Positions 1-10,700 of a stretch of DNA of 64,000 nt are shown here, one piece after another (position 1 is the stretch's first letter; every line of letters begins with the position of its first letter). The notes beneath the pieces were generated by a model. The model ran no database searches and was not told the origin of the DNA. It worked only from the letters and a program-made list of their open reading frames with translations. This DNA is from Earliella scabrosa. Its lineage: Eukaryota > Basidiomycota > Agaricomycetes > Polyporales > Polyporaceae. Location: the NCBI GenBank assembly GCA_022605405.1, contig JABYQQ010000014.1, positions 372,001 through 436,000 on the forward strand, given 5' to 3'. Position numbers and translations under genes: made by a program.

Positions 1-199
1 ACCTCTCCGCAGTAGCAACACCCCTGGTACTAGTATACCTACTACCCGCAGGCATGAGACGGATGGGGGAGTCCGCCTTGCCGGGGGTCGTCCTGAACAT
101 CAGCGTCGCCCTGCAGATGGTGTGGTAGATATCGAGGAGCCTAGGAGCCTGAGTAGTGCTTCCACCCTTCCACCGCCGTATTCTGACATACAGTATTAG
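1..199 (+). CDS. C-terminal end of a PPxY-tailed membrane protein (5' partial)
   Basis: Read from base 2, the frame is open to TAG at 197-199. It ends in a tail containing ETDGGVRLAGGRP and then STLPPPYSDIQY. The same two boxes recur at the C-termini of the genes at 39969-41213, 49246-50390 (minus) and 56573-57887, where they follow a single transmembrane helix and a basic stretch. This is therefore the cytoplasmic tail of another family member whose ectodomain and helix lie left of the window. LPPPY fits the PPxY ligand of WW domains such as those in Rsp5/Nedd4 ubiquitin ligases (family knowledge; the partner is inference). Confidence 0.75.
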   Translation, partial: PLRSSNTPGTSIPTTRRHETDGGVRLAGGRPEHQRRPADGVVDIEEPRSLSSASTLPPPYSDIQY

Positions 200-779
200 C
201 TATGAATGAAAGTAGCTAGAGCTCTACAACTCACTATACTGGCCCTGTAGTCATTATGTCGTTATGGCTCTCGTCGAGTACAGTAAACATTACTGGAAGG
301 ACTTCCCAGCGCTACCATTGCCTTTCGTGGCTGAATTGCCCCGGCGGGCCTGAACATCAGCGTCGCCCTGCATCATCCGCCGGACCAGCGCTTGCAGCGT
401 CCGCCGGACTGGCGCTTAAATTTTATTGACATATGTGTTTCCAGCGCTTATTTTTACTTCACCGTCTCCTTGACACACTCACTCACCTCACTCAAGCGAC
501 CTCTCTTGTGTATGTTGTCCTGTATCGGTTTGTGTTACGCCTGTATAACCCATCTCACCATGCCATCATCATGTTCCCTCCTGGCTTGCCGTCTCTAGCA
601 CATTGCGCGATGCTTGGTGAGTAATCGCCTTCCCTCGTCAACTCACCTGCCAGCGCCGCCATCCACTCTGCCCCGCCTGACCTACCCAACAACCCAACCT
701 GACCGATGTCGCCCACCACTACCCAGCCCCCCCGGACCAGCCGGCTTACCTGCCCAAGATGAACCCCCAACCGCTGTCG
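200..779. other. Intergenic, no confident gene
   Basis: No credible exon chain was seen. Bases 349-371 repeat a short part of the coding tail at 93-115 (CTGAACATCAGCGTCGCCCTG region), a small local duplication just downstream of the gene end. Confidence 0.5.
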
Positions 780-1360
780 GCATGTCCCTCACCCACCGTT
801 CCTCGACCGACCGTTCCTCGACCGACCACTCCTGACCGACCACTTTTGACCGACCGCTCCTGACCGACCCGTTCCCGACCGACCCCTTCAACCGCTGTCG
901 GCATGTCCCTCACCCACCGTTCCTCGACCGACCCCTCCTGACCGACCCCTCCTGACCGACCCCTCCTGACCGACCCCTCCTGACCGACCCCTTCCCGACC
1001 GACCCCTCCTGACCGACCCCTCCTCGACCGACCCCTTCCCGACCGACCCCTCCTCGACCGACCCCTCCTGACCGACCCCTTCCCGACCGACCGCTCCTGA
1101 CCGACCCCTCCTCGACCGACCCCTTCCCGACCGACCCCTCCTCGACCGACCCCTTCCCGACCGACCGTTCCTCGACCGACCGCTCCTGACCGACCGTTCC
1201 TCGACCGACCCCTCCTGACCGACCCGTTCCCGACCGACCGCTCCTGACCGACCCCTTCCCGACCGACCGCTCCCCGACCGACCGCTCCCCGACCGACCGC
1301 TCCTTGACCGACCCCTCCTCGACCGACCGATCCCTCGACCGACCGCTCCCACTCACCTAG
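780..1360. repeat. GACCGACC minisatellite
   Basis: About 580 bp of tandem, slightly degenerate 14-15-bp units of the form GACCGACCCCTCCT, with variants ending CCTCG or TTCCC. All minus-strand frames stay open across it and give Arg/Gly/Ser-rich translations. That is a compositional effect of the repeat and not evidence of a protein. The core CTGACC/GGTCAG also recurs at 7543-7573 and in the array at 27000-27800. Confidence 0.9.
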
Positions 1361-2466
1361 CCCAGACGGATCACCCACCGGTGCCAGCATGCCCGACCTG
1401 GGTGCCTCATCAGCGCACCGGCGATCCCGCTGGTCCACCCGCAAAAATGGCTGCGAAAGGACTATCAGCCACCCACCCCTTTGCGCGAGCGTCACCTAAC
1501 CTTACCTGCCCCAGTCTGTGAGTCGCTCTCACCGGTATGTCTCCACTGGTTCTTCTTTCGTCTTCCGTATTATTATAATGCTTGTTCCCGTATTATTATA
1601 ATGCTTGTTCGATCATCGCTAGCTCAAACTGCGCGTGCTACAATACGTGGCCGCGCTCTCCGTGCCCAACGACGTCTTGTGAACGCTATCTGCTCTCAAG
1701 CCTCTCGCTGACGCCGCCGGTGAGCACTCTACCTGACCGCTCCGGATCGCTCGCATTCCCCCTGGTACGTCGTCGTCCTTTCTTTCATACTCTGTACGCC
1801 ACAGCATGTTCATCACACTTCACCGTGCGCGTCTCAGAATAGTACGTGCGGGCACACTCTGCGACCACCCAGCTTTGCCAAGCGCCCTCCCCCCACGCAC
1901 AAGTAGGGTTGAAACGAACCCAAAGCCGGCGCAGGCATACCAGGGCGAGGTGCAACTGTTTCCCGCCTTCTTTCATATATCTGACCTTGACGTCTCACAG
2001 GCCCCGAAGAACACGGTTGGTTGGCTACCGCGTCCCCCGCATGCTGGCCTTTGCCTTTCGTGGCAGAACCATCGTCCTCGGGGAGCATCGGTGAGGCACT
2101 CGATGCAGGGGATATTGAAAAGCGCGACGGTGAGCATCACCGCTCTACACCCTTGCCATCCAACGAGAACGAGAGACTCTACAAGGTCTCTCGCACTCGT
2201 CTGGGCCCTGTCTGTCGTCGTGCGTTCCTCGGTATGGATGTTCGCTGAAATTGTCGCGAACGGGACGCTGTGGCCGTCTCGAAGCCTCATGCCGCAGGCT
2301 AACTGGAGTCACGCCCGGTGATGTAGACCCGTTCGCGCCACCTGGCTGGCCGAGGTGGGTGGTCATCGTCAGTTAGAAAGTCTGTTTTATGGCGCCTACC
2401 CCCCCATGGGACCTTTCGCTATGTTCTTGTCATTGCCCGATGCACATCCATAATGTAGCCAAAACA
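1361..2466. other. Intergenic, no confident gene
   Basis: Only short, uncorroborated ORFs. A 23-bp direct duplication containing CCGTATTATTATAATGCTTG lies at about 1565-1610. Nothing else was recognised. Confidence 0.4.
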
Positions 2467-2850
2467 TGTGAACGTGACGAGTGTATAAGCTACTTCGACA
2501 CGCGTCCGCAGTACGTATACAGGACGGTCACGGTAGTGGCAGTGCCCGGTCCCTCCTACTCAACGTCGGTGATGTCTTCAACCTGACCGACTCCCTTGGG
2601 TCAGTCGTGGCAGCTGTCGCGATGGCCTCATATATCAATTTCCCCGTCATGATGCGTTGCTGTGAACGTGACGAGTGTATAATCCACGGGTGCGGAGTAA
2701 GTATACGCGACGGTCACGGTAGTGGCAGTGCCCGGTCCCTCCTGCTCAGCGTCGGTGATGTCTCCAACCAGACCGACTCCCTTGGGTCAGTCGCGGCAGC
2801 TGTCGCGATGGCCGCATATATAAGTTTCCTCGTCATGATGCGTCGCCTTC
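2467..2850. repeat. 194-bp tandem duplication in the promoter of the zinc-ribbon gene
   Basis: Two adjacent copies begin with TGTGAACGTGACGAGTGTAT at 2467 and 2661. They run in parallel through GACGGTCACGGTAGTGGCAG, a CTGACC/CAGACCGACTCCC block and GGCAGCTGTCGCGATGGCC to CGTCATGATGCG. The copies differ by scattered substitutions. The downstream copy has TATATAAG where the upstream copy has TATATCAA, so only the proximal copy keeps a good TATA box. Confidence 0.85.
2817..2824 (+). promoter_or_regulatory. TATA box of the zinc-ribbon gene
   Basis: TATATAAG lies 61 nt upstream of the ATG at 2885 and within the second copy of the 194-bp promoter duplication. Confidence 0.55.
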
Positions 2851-2884
2851 ACGCCGCTTGAGACTCCCACTATCTCCCACATTC

Positions 2885-4741
2885 ATGTCGGAACCCGCGC
2901 CTGTTCCTTCTTTGCTCACACATTTGCCCTCCTGTCCAAAATGCGACTTCGTCCTCTCGGCTCCCATTCTGTGCATGGGAACAAACTATCCGGAGAACAA
3001 GGACCACTGGTACCGCAAGGTCGGTGCGCTTCTCGTCGTCGTCGGGCGTCGATTTGACCCTCAGTGCAGTGTCTCAACAATCATCCCCCGGCTTTCTCCC
3101 TCTGCAATCACGTCGAGTTCACCGACCTCCCCCCCGGGACTGCGGGTCTTGAGAAGATTCCTAAGCAGTGTCCCGGGAGTGTCTGCAAGACGGTGTCACG
3201 GTCATCAAAAGCCGGCATCAACGTGGCATGTACCTTCGGGTTGTGTCTCCAATGCTGCAAGCATGTCGCCACGAACGTTAGTCCCTTGCGATCATGCGCC
3301 GTCTCTAGTCATCGTGTGGCTGGCAAAGCTGCAGTCCGTGAGTCATCACCGTCTTCTGGTCATCCCAACAACGCTCATAATAACGTGTCTTAGTAGTAGG
3401 CGGGAGCGCGCGCGTCCCGCCACCAGCTAGTGCGGCCTCCCCTGGACACCCTCCCACTTCCGCCCCGGGATATCATCCACCGTCCAGTGGACACCAAATT
3501 TCCATCGCGGCTCCTTACCGTCAGACGTTGATCGACGTCCGGGCGAGGCAGGAGATCGACGCCCAGGTTGCCGCGCGCGAGGCCACCTTGACGGTGGAGA
3601 GCCGGACGAAAGTCTACGTGTACTGGTGGGACAAGGTACGTCATATTCCCTTCCACGCTCGGGTTAATCAGCTAACCCTCTGCGCTCACAGCAAGGCGCA
3701 GAGCCCGACATCTTTCACGTCGAAGCTCCCAATTGGCCAGCCTTCTGCCCCGGTGACTGCGCAGAACTCGTCGAAGCTTTCAAAGCCGATGTCGCCCGCT
3801 ATCAATACTTCGATTGGCAGGTCTACGGATGGATCAACGGAGGACCGAAGTCCAAACCTCGCAATCTCAAGACGTGCGGGGAGCTGCGATATCGCACCAT
3901 CGGCGTAACTCACGGGATCGACATGCCGGGGCTACGCCCCTCTCCTCTCAAACGAACTGCGACGCAGATCGACGACGACGAACTCAGCGTTCGGTGAGAG
4001 TCTTCGCCGTAGTCATCATGCACGTGCTCTCTCTTACTTCTGCTTGTCAGACGCACGCCTAGCAACCCTGCCCTGGGCAGCTTCCCCATGACGCCGCTCT
4101 CTCATCGCTCCCTCGACAAGCTGCGCTCGTCGCTCACACCAACTACTCGTGCTTCGTTGCCCCCGGCCACGCCAGCATCTGCCGCATCGTCCTCTCGTAG
4201 CTCTCCCACCCTGACCACGCGTTCAATGACCTTCCGTGGCGACGTTGCGAGTCCTTCGCGTGATGGTTCACCTTTCCCTCCTCCGCGTGGAACCACCCCT
4301 CCGCCGCAGCACGAACGTCTTCCATCCCTGCTCCCCAACTTGTTGCAGGCTCGTGCCGAGGCCGTCGAACTCGAAGACCGTACCGCCGGCCCTTCCAGGG
4401 CCTTCTCCTCCCAAGCAGCACCTCACACGATGCACGAGGACCCCTTCGCTTCATCGCGCGCCGTCTCTCCGCCCCCCGGACCACGAGGCGGTGGATGGCC
4501 CTTGCGCTATGTGTGTGATATGGCGGAAGGTTATGATGTCATGTCCGTGCTGATCAGCACTGGGGCTGACCGTGCGACGGCATTCCGACAGGCGTTTGGG
4601 TACGACTTCAAAAAGTCAACCTGGCATGACAACCTCAAGGCGTGGGAGTCGTGCGATCAGGCTGACCGCGATCTGTTCATCAGCTACGGTCGGCGGGCAG
4701 AGGGCGAGTGGACCGCGTTTCGTCGCGCGACGGGTGTTTGA
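2885..4741 (+). CDS. GRF-like z zinc-ribbon protein, five exons
   Basis: Model join(2885..3019,3070..3337,3394..3635,3692..3993,4051..4741), phase-consistent throughout, about 545 aa. Splicing exons 1 and 2 assembles a zinc-ribbon-like N-terminus. It has CPKC, then NYPENKDHWYRKC, then a second block with CPGSVC and CTFGLCLQCC. The middle holds VYVYWWDK and a tryptophan/tyrosine-rich segment. The C-terminal 230 residues are Ser/Pro/Arg-rich and end in a helical-looking stretch near RRAEGEWTAFRR. GRF-like ribbons bind nucleic acid in known proteins; here that is inference. The architecture resembles lineage-specific basidiomycete proteins of unknown function. The first donor is GTCGGT, slightly unusual, but the phase match on both sides supports it. 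Confidence 0.75.
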
Positions 4742-6219
4742 CGGCTGCATTATGTGGTGTATCGTCGATATTGTGTGCCAATGAAAATTTATCCCCGCCC
4801 CGACGTGCAGACATCAATTCGTTTCGACGGCGGCTTGACATTACCCCGTCCACGTTGTACCCATGCACTGACCTGAGCTGCCGACCTGGCTGGGGCGCCC
4901 CGCCGTCGGTCAGGTCGGCAATGAACCCAAGCCGCCCCGGTCTGGTCAGACACCCGGTTCATCCTCCCCGGGCCGGTCACTTCGGGGCATCTAATCATGT
5001 GGGCAGGCCCGTGGCATTCATCCTCCATCCAAACTGCGTTGCCAACGGTATGATTGCAATCACTTTGGGCTCCAGATACTGCGACATTTCACGCCGCAAC
5101 GCAGTGCCGTACCTCGCCTCGCCGGACTGCTTCGGCCATCCTCATGGTGGCAAACTTGTTCTTGCGCTCGTCACTCACCGTCGGGCCCTTCCTCCTCAGT
5201 AGTCACACTGCTATTGAAGCAGTGCTCGTTGGAGATATCAAGTTCGCAATTGCACCTCTCCAGCCGGACCAGCCCATACACCCGCACGATGCTGTTAGAT
5301 GCAGTTCGGCACAGCTGTGTCTGGACAGCATGCGGGTGTAGCCCTCACCATCCGTTCCGGTTACCCCTGCCCCTCGGAGTCTTGGCTCCCGTCATCCCGC
5401 AGCCCGGGCAGGCTGCAGCAATCGACCGACCGAGCCCAGCCAGCTAGCTGCCCGCACCGGATATTGTGGCGCTAGGACGCGGTGTGCTCTTCCTGCTCTC
5501 CTCTCGCCATCTGGCATGTAACTGATCACGAAGTAATCGCTACGTCGTCGGCGCAGGCTCGTGCCTACTCACGTCGCCACCCCAACTTCTGACCCATCGG
5601 CCGTGCTGTCGTACGCAGCGTACAGCGCGTGCACGCGGAGTGTCGCCCAAGCTCGAACAAAGGATTTCCACTCTGGCAAGCGGCAAGTACCCTCCTCGCA
5701 GTCTGCCGTTGCCGATGCCGGTCACCCCTGCCGCTCTCCGCGCTGACCCCACCGTACTGGGTGTGAGCTCGGCCGTTCACTGGTCAGTTGTGGTCGCGCG
5801 GATGCATTCTTCCTCTGGCAGTGCATGAAGGCCCCGTTGGCCCGATGACGGCATTTCAGGACAGTCCATAGCCAGAGTGTTGTCACATCCGATTTGACGA
5901 AACGACGCTGGAGGACGACGGCAGCGTGCACGCACGACCGTGTTCGCCAAACGTTGGCGCGGGTGACCGAGGCATGGGCTCGGGCCGGTCACATGGCTCG
6001 GTTACGCGTAAGTTTTAACTTTAAGCCTGGACTGCCAAGTACCGCGATCGTCCTTTGGCGCAATCTCCCCAAACATCTGATAGAGTGCCTAGGTATGACA
6101 GCTTCACTTATAGTTCTATTCACCGCCAAGTCTGATCAACTTTCATCACCGGTCCGACGGTGTCACGTCACTGAATTGCGCTGCTCGTCAGCGGGCAGAA
6201 CAACGTCTGACGATTCGAC
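4742..6219. other. Intergenic, no confident gene
   Basis: About 1.5 kb without a phase-consistent exon chain. An imperfect palindrome at roughly 4879-4920 pairs TGCCGACCTG with CAGGTCGGCA around a GGCGCC centre. It is related in sequence to the perfect palindrome at 7543-7573. Confidence 0.4.
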
Positions 6220-7321
6220 TCACCAGGCAATATGCACAATGCTCAGTCCCACGTACCCGCTCCAGTACGTGAACGGCTCATGGTCGATTGGCAGCCATCC
6301 TGTGGCAAACGTCTTCAGGGTGCGATTCGTCAGCGAGCACGATCGCGCGCATCCCACATTCCATCGGAGCCGCCACATGACCGCTGGCCCAAATGGAGGC
6401 TGCCCCTCCGCGCTCAATTCATCCTGCTTCTCCGGGCTGCAGTCGAAGAATCCTAGCAGCGAACCGGGGTCGCCGAAGTACCGTGCCTGCTCGGGGCACA
6501 GGAACCAATGACGGAGGCATGGGTAGTGAGGATCGGCGCGATTGTATGCACCCAGACCGAACATGAATTGAGGCGGTACCAGCTCAACGGCATGCCGGTC
6601 ACACCGAAACCCGTGGACCCGCTGGAGGTGAGTCAAACGCGTCGCTTCTTCTGGATGTCGCTGCAGAACGTCCGCAGGCGCCACGATCGCGCAGCGTCGC
6701 AGCGTCAGAAGGGGGAAAGCGCACCCGAAGGCGTCGCGTGTCAGGAAGTTCATGAACGCGGTGCTGAGGCCGTGCGCGAGGCAGGTGATCGCGCTCTCGT
6801 TGTGAGAAGTTGATATGATAAGTTCCTTCTGCGACGGCAGCAAGAAACGTTGGCTGGACGGCTGGTATGGTGGTGGTGGGGCGGCTCCGGGGCTGGGAAT
6901 GGGGGTCACGTTGATTGCTCCGAACCATCGTTGGACATCGTCTTGCAGCTCGCTCCCGTGCACTCGGTCCACAGCCACCTCGAAAGTGTCCCCGAGGAGC
7001 GTTGTGTCCCTCAGAACGAACGCCAGGGCTGCTTCTCCAGTGATGACTGCGCTGTGGAAGGCGAGCACGTCCAGGAACCATCCCACGTTATCTTCAGCAA
7101 TGTACGCCGCCACCACCCGGTCCCGCATTTCCATCAGCGCATCACCGGCGTGGATTCGGTGGGTTGACGAGGTCGATCGCCACGCCAGGAGCGTCGGGAC
7201 ATCGTATTCGCGCGCTATCATTTCCACCACCTCCTCTGGCAGTCTGACTTCATGTCGGCGAGGCAGCAGGACTACTATGAAGGTGCACCACTCACCCCCA
7301 ATACATCCTTTGTGAGAGCAT
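6220..7321 (-). CDS. F-box-like protein, paralogue A
   Basis: Model complement(join(6220..7243,7296..7321)), 349 aa. A 26-nt first exon starts at ATG 7321 and joins across a 52-nt GTGAGT..TCAG intron, giving MLSQRMYWG followed by LPEEVVEMIAREYDVPTLL. That segment looks like a degenerate F-box. Reading without the intron gives an open but implausible N-terminus, because the intron lacks stops. The body shares several blocks with the gene at 13666-14796: AVITGEAALAFVLRD, FGCAFPLLTLRR, FLCPEQARYFGDPGSL and a PFGPAVMWRL tail. The family is common in Agaricomycetes. An F-box would suggest an SCF ubiquitin-ligase adaptor, but substrate and role are unknown. Confidence 0.7.
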
Positions 7322-7542
7322 TTCGCAAGGTGAGGACCGAGGTTCGGTGGCACGTTGGCCGTCGCGATCGAGGAGGAATGTCGAACCTGGGTCATGGAAT
7401 GGCCGGACGGCCATCTCGTTTATCAGACCGCCGATGTTCTGATCATCCGCATGATACCATGACACTCCATATGTCGTGCGCCCCACCCAAACGAGATTGA
7501 TCATGCAGTATACGTCGCCCTCGCGCCTCAACCAAACTGCGC

Positions 7543-7573
7543 GCGACCTGACCGACGTCGTCGGTCAGGTCGC
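7543..7573. promoter_or_regulatory. Perfect 14-bp-arm palindrome in a divergent promoter
   Basis: GCGACCTGACCGAC and its exact complement flank a 3-nt centre. It lies between the divergent starts at 7321 (minus) and 7745 (plus). A TATA-like TATATTTA follows at 7607-7614. A dimeric regulator site is one reading and a small cruciform another. Confidence 0.5.
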
Positions 7574-7744
7574 CGTCGTTTGTCCACCGTACTTGAGCCT
7601 TTCGCATATATTTATTCTCGAACGCCGCTCGCTTAGTAGCGCCTCTCTCTCCACTCCCCGCCTTCCTTCTCGCACCTCGTCGCCCATTGACTTTCATAAA
7701 TGCGCACCCGCCTGCCTCTACCGCCCCTCGATCCGCCTACCACC

Positions 7745-10700
7745 ATGGAGGACTTCGAGCGCAAGCAGCTTGATGAAGCGTACCTGTGTGTCCCCGCCTT
7801 CGTTCGCCTTAGACATTGTCAACCCACCGCTGACTGGCGTTCTTGCTCAGCAAAACGGTCTCTAACGGCGGCTTGAAGGTGCGCAAATCACTCACCCCTA
7901 GTGTTGCAGGGTCCGGTCCGGTCCGGTCTTTTGACCCCTCCGAGGCAGGACCGAGGACCAGGACCGGACAGGACCGCACCCAGTAGCTGAGGACCGGACT
8001 GACGGTCCAGTCCTAGCGGTCCTGCACAGGACCGCGGTCCGGTCCCAGTCCGGGACCGGTCCTGGACCGATGCCAGTCCGGACTGGTCCTGAACCGGTCC
8101 AGGACCGGTCCAACCGGGGTGGCCCACTAGAAACAAGTCGGCACCAGCGGGAATTGAACTCGGGGCCTCACAAAAAGGCCATAGTAACACGAGTGCTCTA
8201 CCAGCTGAGCCAACAGGACATTACTAGGCTGTGAGTCGGAGGCACCTTGATAAGGCGGCTCTTAGATAAGATTAGATCAGATCAGATGTAGAGATAAACG
8301 CGTTACCTAAGCTTGATATGAGCCTCATTATGGGCTCTATTGATGGACACTACAAAAATGGCCCATATAAATTCGGAAAAAATCTCAAAAATCACCAAAA
8401 AATTACTGTATATAGCACTATATCAGAGCAGTCCAGGACCGGTCCGGACCAGTCCTGACCGGTCCTACATGGCCCGGGACTTCTGCCAGGACCGGGACCG
8501 GGACCGGGACTGGACTGATGATCAGTCCGGTCCTGACCAGTCCTAAATCAGTCCGGTCCCGGTCTTTTTCCGGTCCTTGATCAGTCCTAGGACCGGACCC
8601 TGCAACACTACTCACCCCACTAACCCAGACTTCGTTGACGGTAGCTCTAGGCCCTCCTTTCCGCCTGGCTGCAACTATCCGCTCCGCCCAAGGGTGGCCA
8701 GCAAACCCTCCTCGACGACGCTGTTCAGGCCGAGATGAGCGTCAACTGGGTTAGAGTGGCGAAGACTTACCACGCCCGGAAGCGCGAAGGACCATTGCAG
8801 CAGACCGCCCTAGATTTCCCTCAGGCGGTGCCGGTGCATTACGCGGCCATCGACGAGGAGATGCTGACATGCCTGGAAGAACACTGGTGCAAGCTCCCTG
8901 GAGAACATGTAAGTCGCGCTTCACTATCCCGCCTGCGAGCCGCCTGGTCAACGACCACAGGAACTGCCGTCCTCTCCAACTCCCAACCCTCAAGACCTCA
9001 TCGACGCGTCTGACGCCGAGGGGGCCAGCCGTAAGTCTTCACTACGACCTACTCTTCGTCGTGCGTCTCATTGGCCACATGCAGAAATTGAGGTCGATTC
9101 CACATCGCTTACGTCGCTCAGCCCCGCCAGCCCTCAAAGCCCAGCCGCCGGTGCTATACCTATTGCCGCCCAGGACGTCTACACGCGGGGCGCAACGGTG
9201 CCAGATGCAGAACGCGATGAACCTCCCCAGGGCGTGAATCATCACGCCGACGACTCCCTCCTCCCAGGCGCGCAGGGTGAGAAGCCGCCTGGCGGTGCGT
9301 GCTCGGATTTCAACTCGACGAGCGACCAAGGCCCCGTGGTGGGGCCGTATCGCAGCCGTGCCAGTCGTGGCGGGCGAAAGGGCGATCGTCCTCGTCAGCA
9401 AGCTGCCGTCAACGACCCCGCGCCTCCATCAGGGGACGAGCACGATGGCACCGTCGGCGTTGATCGGCTCGCGTTCGACGCCCAATCAGCCGCGCCAGCC
9501 CCCCCGTCACCCGGGGCTGAAGGGCTCTTCGACGAGGAGCCCGAGGCACCGCCCTCGAATCAGGAGGCCGCCCCGCGGGGCGGAGCTCGGCGCCCAGCTT
9601 CCCTTCTTGGGGGAGCCGCGCCGCTGTCTGAAGAAGTCTTGTTGAAACGAGCGCTGCGGGTGGGGGCTTTCGTGAGTACCTCTCCGGCCTGATGCGGTCC
9701 CCTCCTCTTATAGTGCCTCGCAGACTGACAGCGACTACGTTCCGGAACAGACGGGTTCACCCACCTCCTCTGACCACACTGGACCCTCGCCGACCGTCAC
9801 CAGTGAAGACGAGATGGACATAGAGCCGACCAATGTCCCGCAAGAGCATCAGAACTACCTGCAGGTGCAACTTTCGGTGCGTAGTACTGTCGCCTAGCTA
9901 TTCGACCTTATCTGACCTCCTCCCAGGCTTCGAAGGGCAGGCCGCCGCTGTTGCATGGACCAGATCATCCGTGGCCCGGCAACGGAACCATGCACGGACG
10001 CGCATACATTGGCGCCATAGGTCTTGATCTTCGTCCCATTCAAGGCGACGTGGTACCTAAAAAATTCGTCGTTCTGCTCCCACCCATCTGGATGCGCTAC
10101 CTCTGTTTATCTAAACGATTTGTTGCGCGTTCCAGCGATCTCGCGCTCGCGCTCGCGAAGACGCCTTCGCTCGTGGAGGGTAAGCGCGTCCGATTCCGGT
10201 GATTGACTACTCAAAGCTGACACTGCCGACTTTAGGCAACTTGTATATTAGAATTCGCCTTGAAGAGCCTGACGATGGCTTCATGGACATTGGCGCGATG
10301 GATGCGAAAGGCGGCCTTCACGTGGAGGACCCACCGTCTCACGTTAATGTGCAATTGGTTGACCCAAGGACCCAACCGAGTCCCCTTTCGCGCGCGTACT
10401 TCAGGTTTCACTTCGTCATCGCACCGGTAAGCCCGACCACACGCGCGGACGCGCGCCCATGCTGACTGTGGTGGCTGGTATAGGCATTCAACAACATCCC
10501 ACTCAAGCGTCCGCGTCCTCCCTCAATCGAAAACACTGCTCCCGCAGGCCCGCTTGGGGCTCCGAACGCACCGCAGGGTCAGCTCGGAATGCCAGGGACC
10601 CAACCGGCGTGGGTGTTGGTGCCTAATTCCCGCTTGTTTGACTTGCAAACATCATTCGGCAACCCCAACCCGACCGCAGCCGCACAGCCACCGCAAGCCA

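Noticed and set aside
746..1495. 249-aa Arg/Gly-rich ORF on the minus strand across the minisatellite
   Set aside because: All minus frames are open because the repeat has no stops there; there is no splice signal, start context or conserved motif.
7248..7395. Upstream ATG at 7395 for F-box-like paralogue A
   Set aside because: That reading translates through a GTGAGT..TCAG intron; the spliced 26-nt first exon from 7321 gives a better F-box start.
8340..8546. 68-aa ORF inside the hAT-like element (also at 25705-25911)
   Set aside because: It has GGACCG-repeat-driven composition and no transposase motifs; the element appears non-coding.
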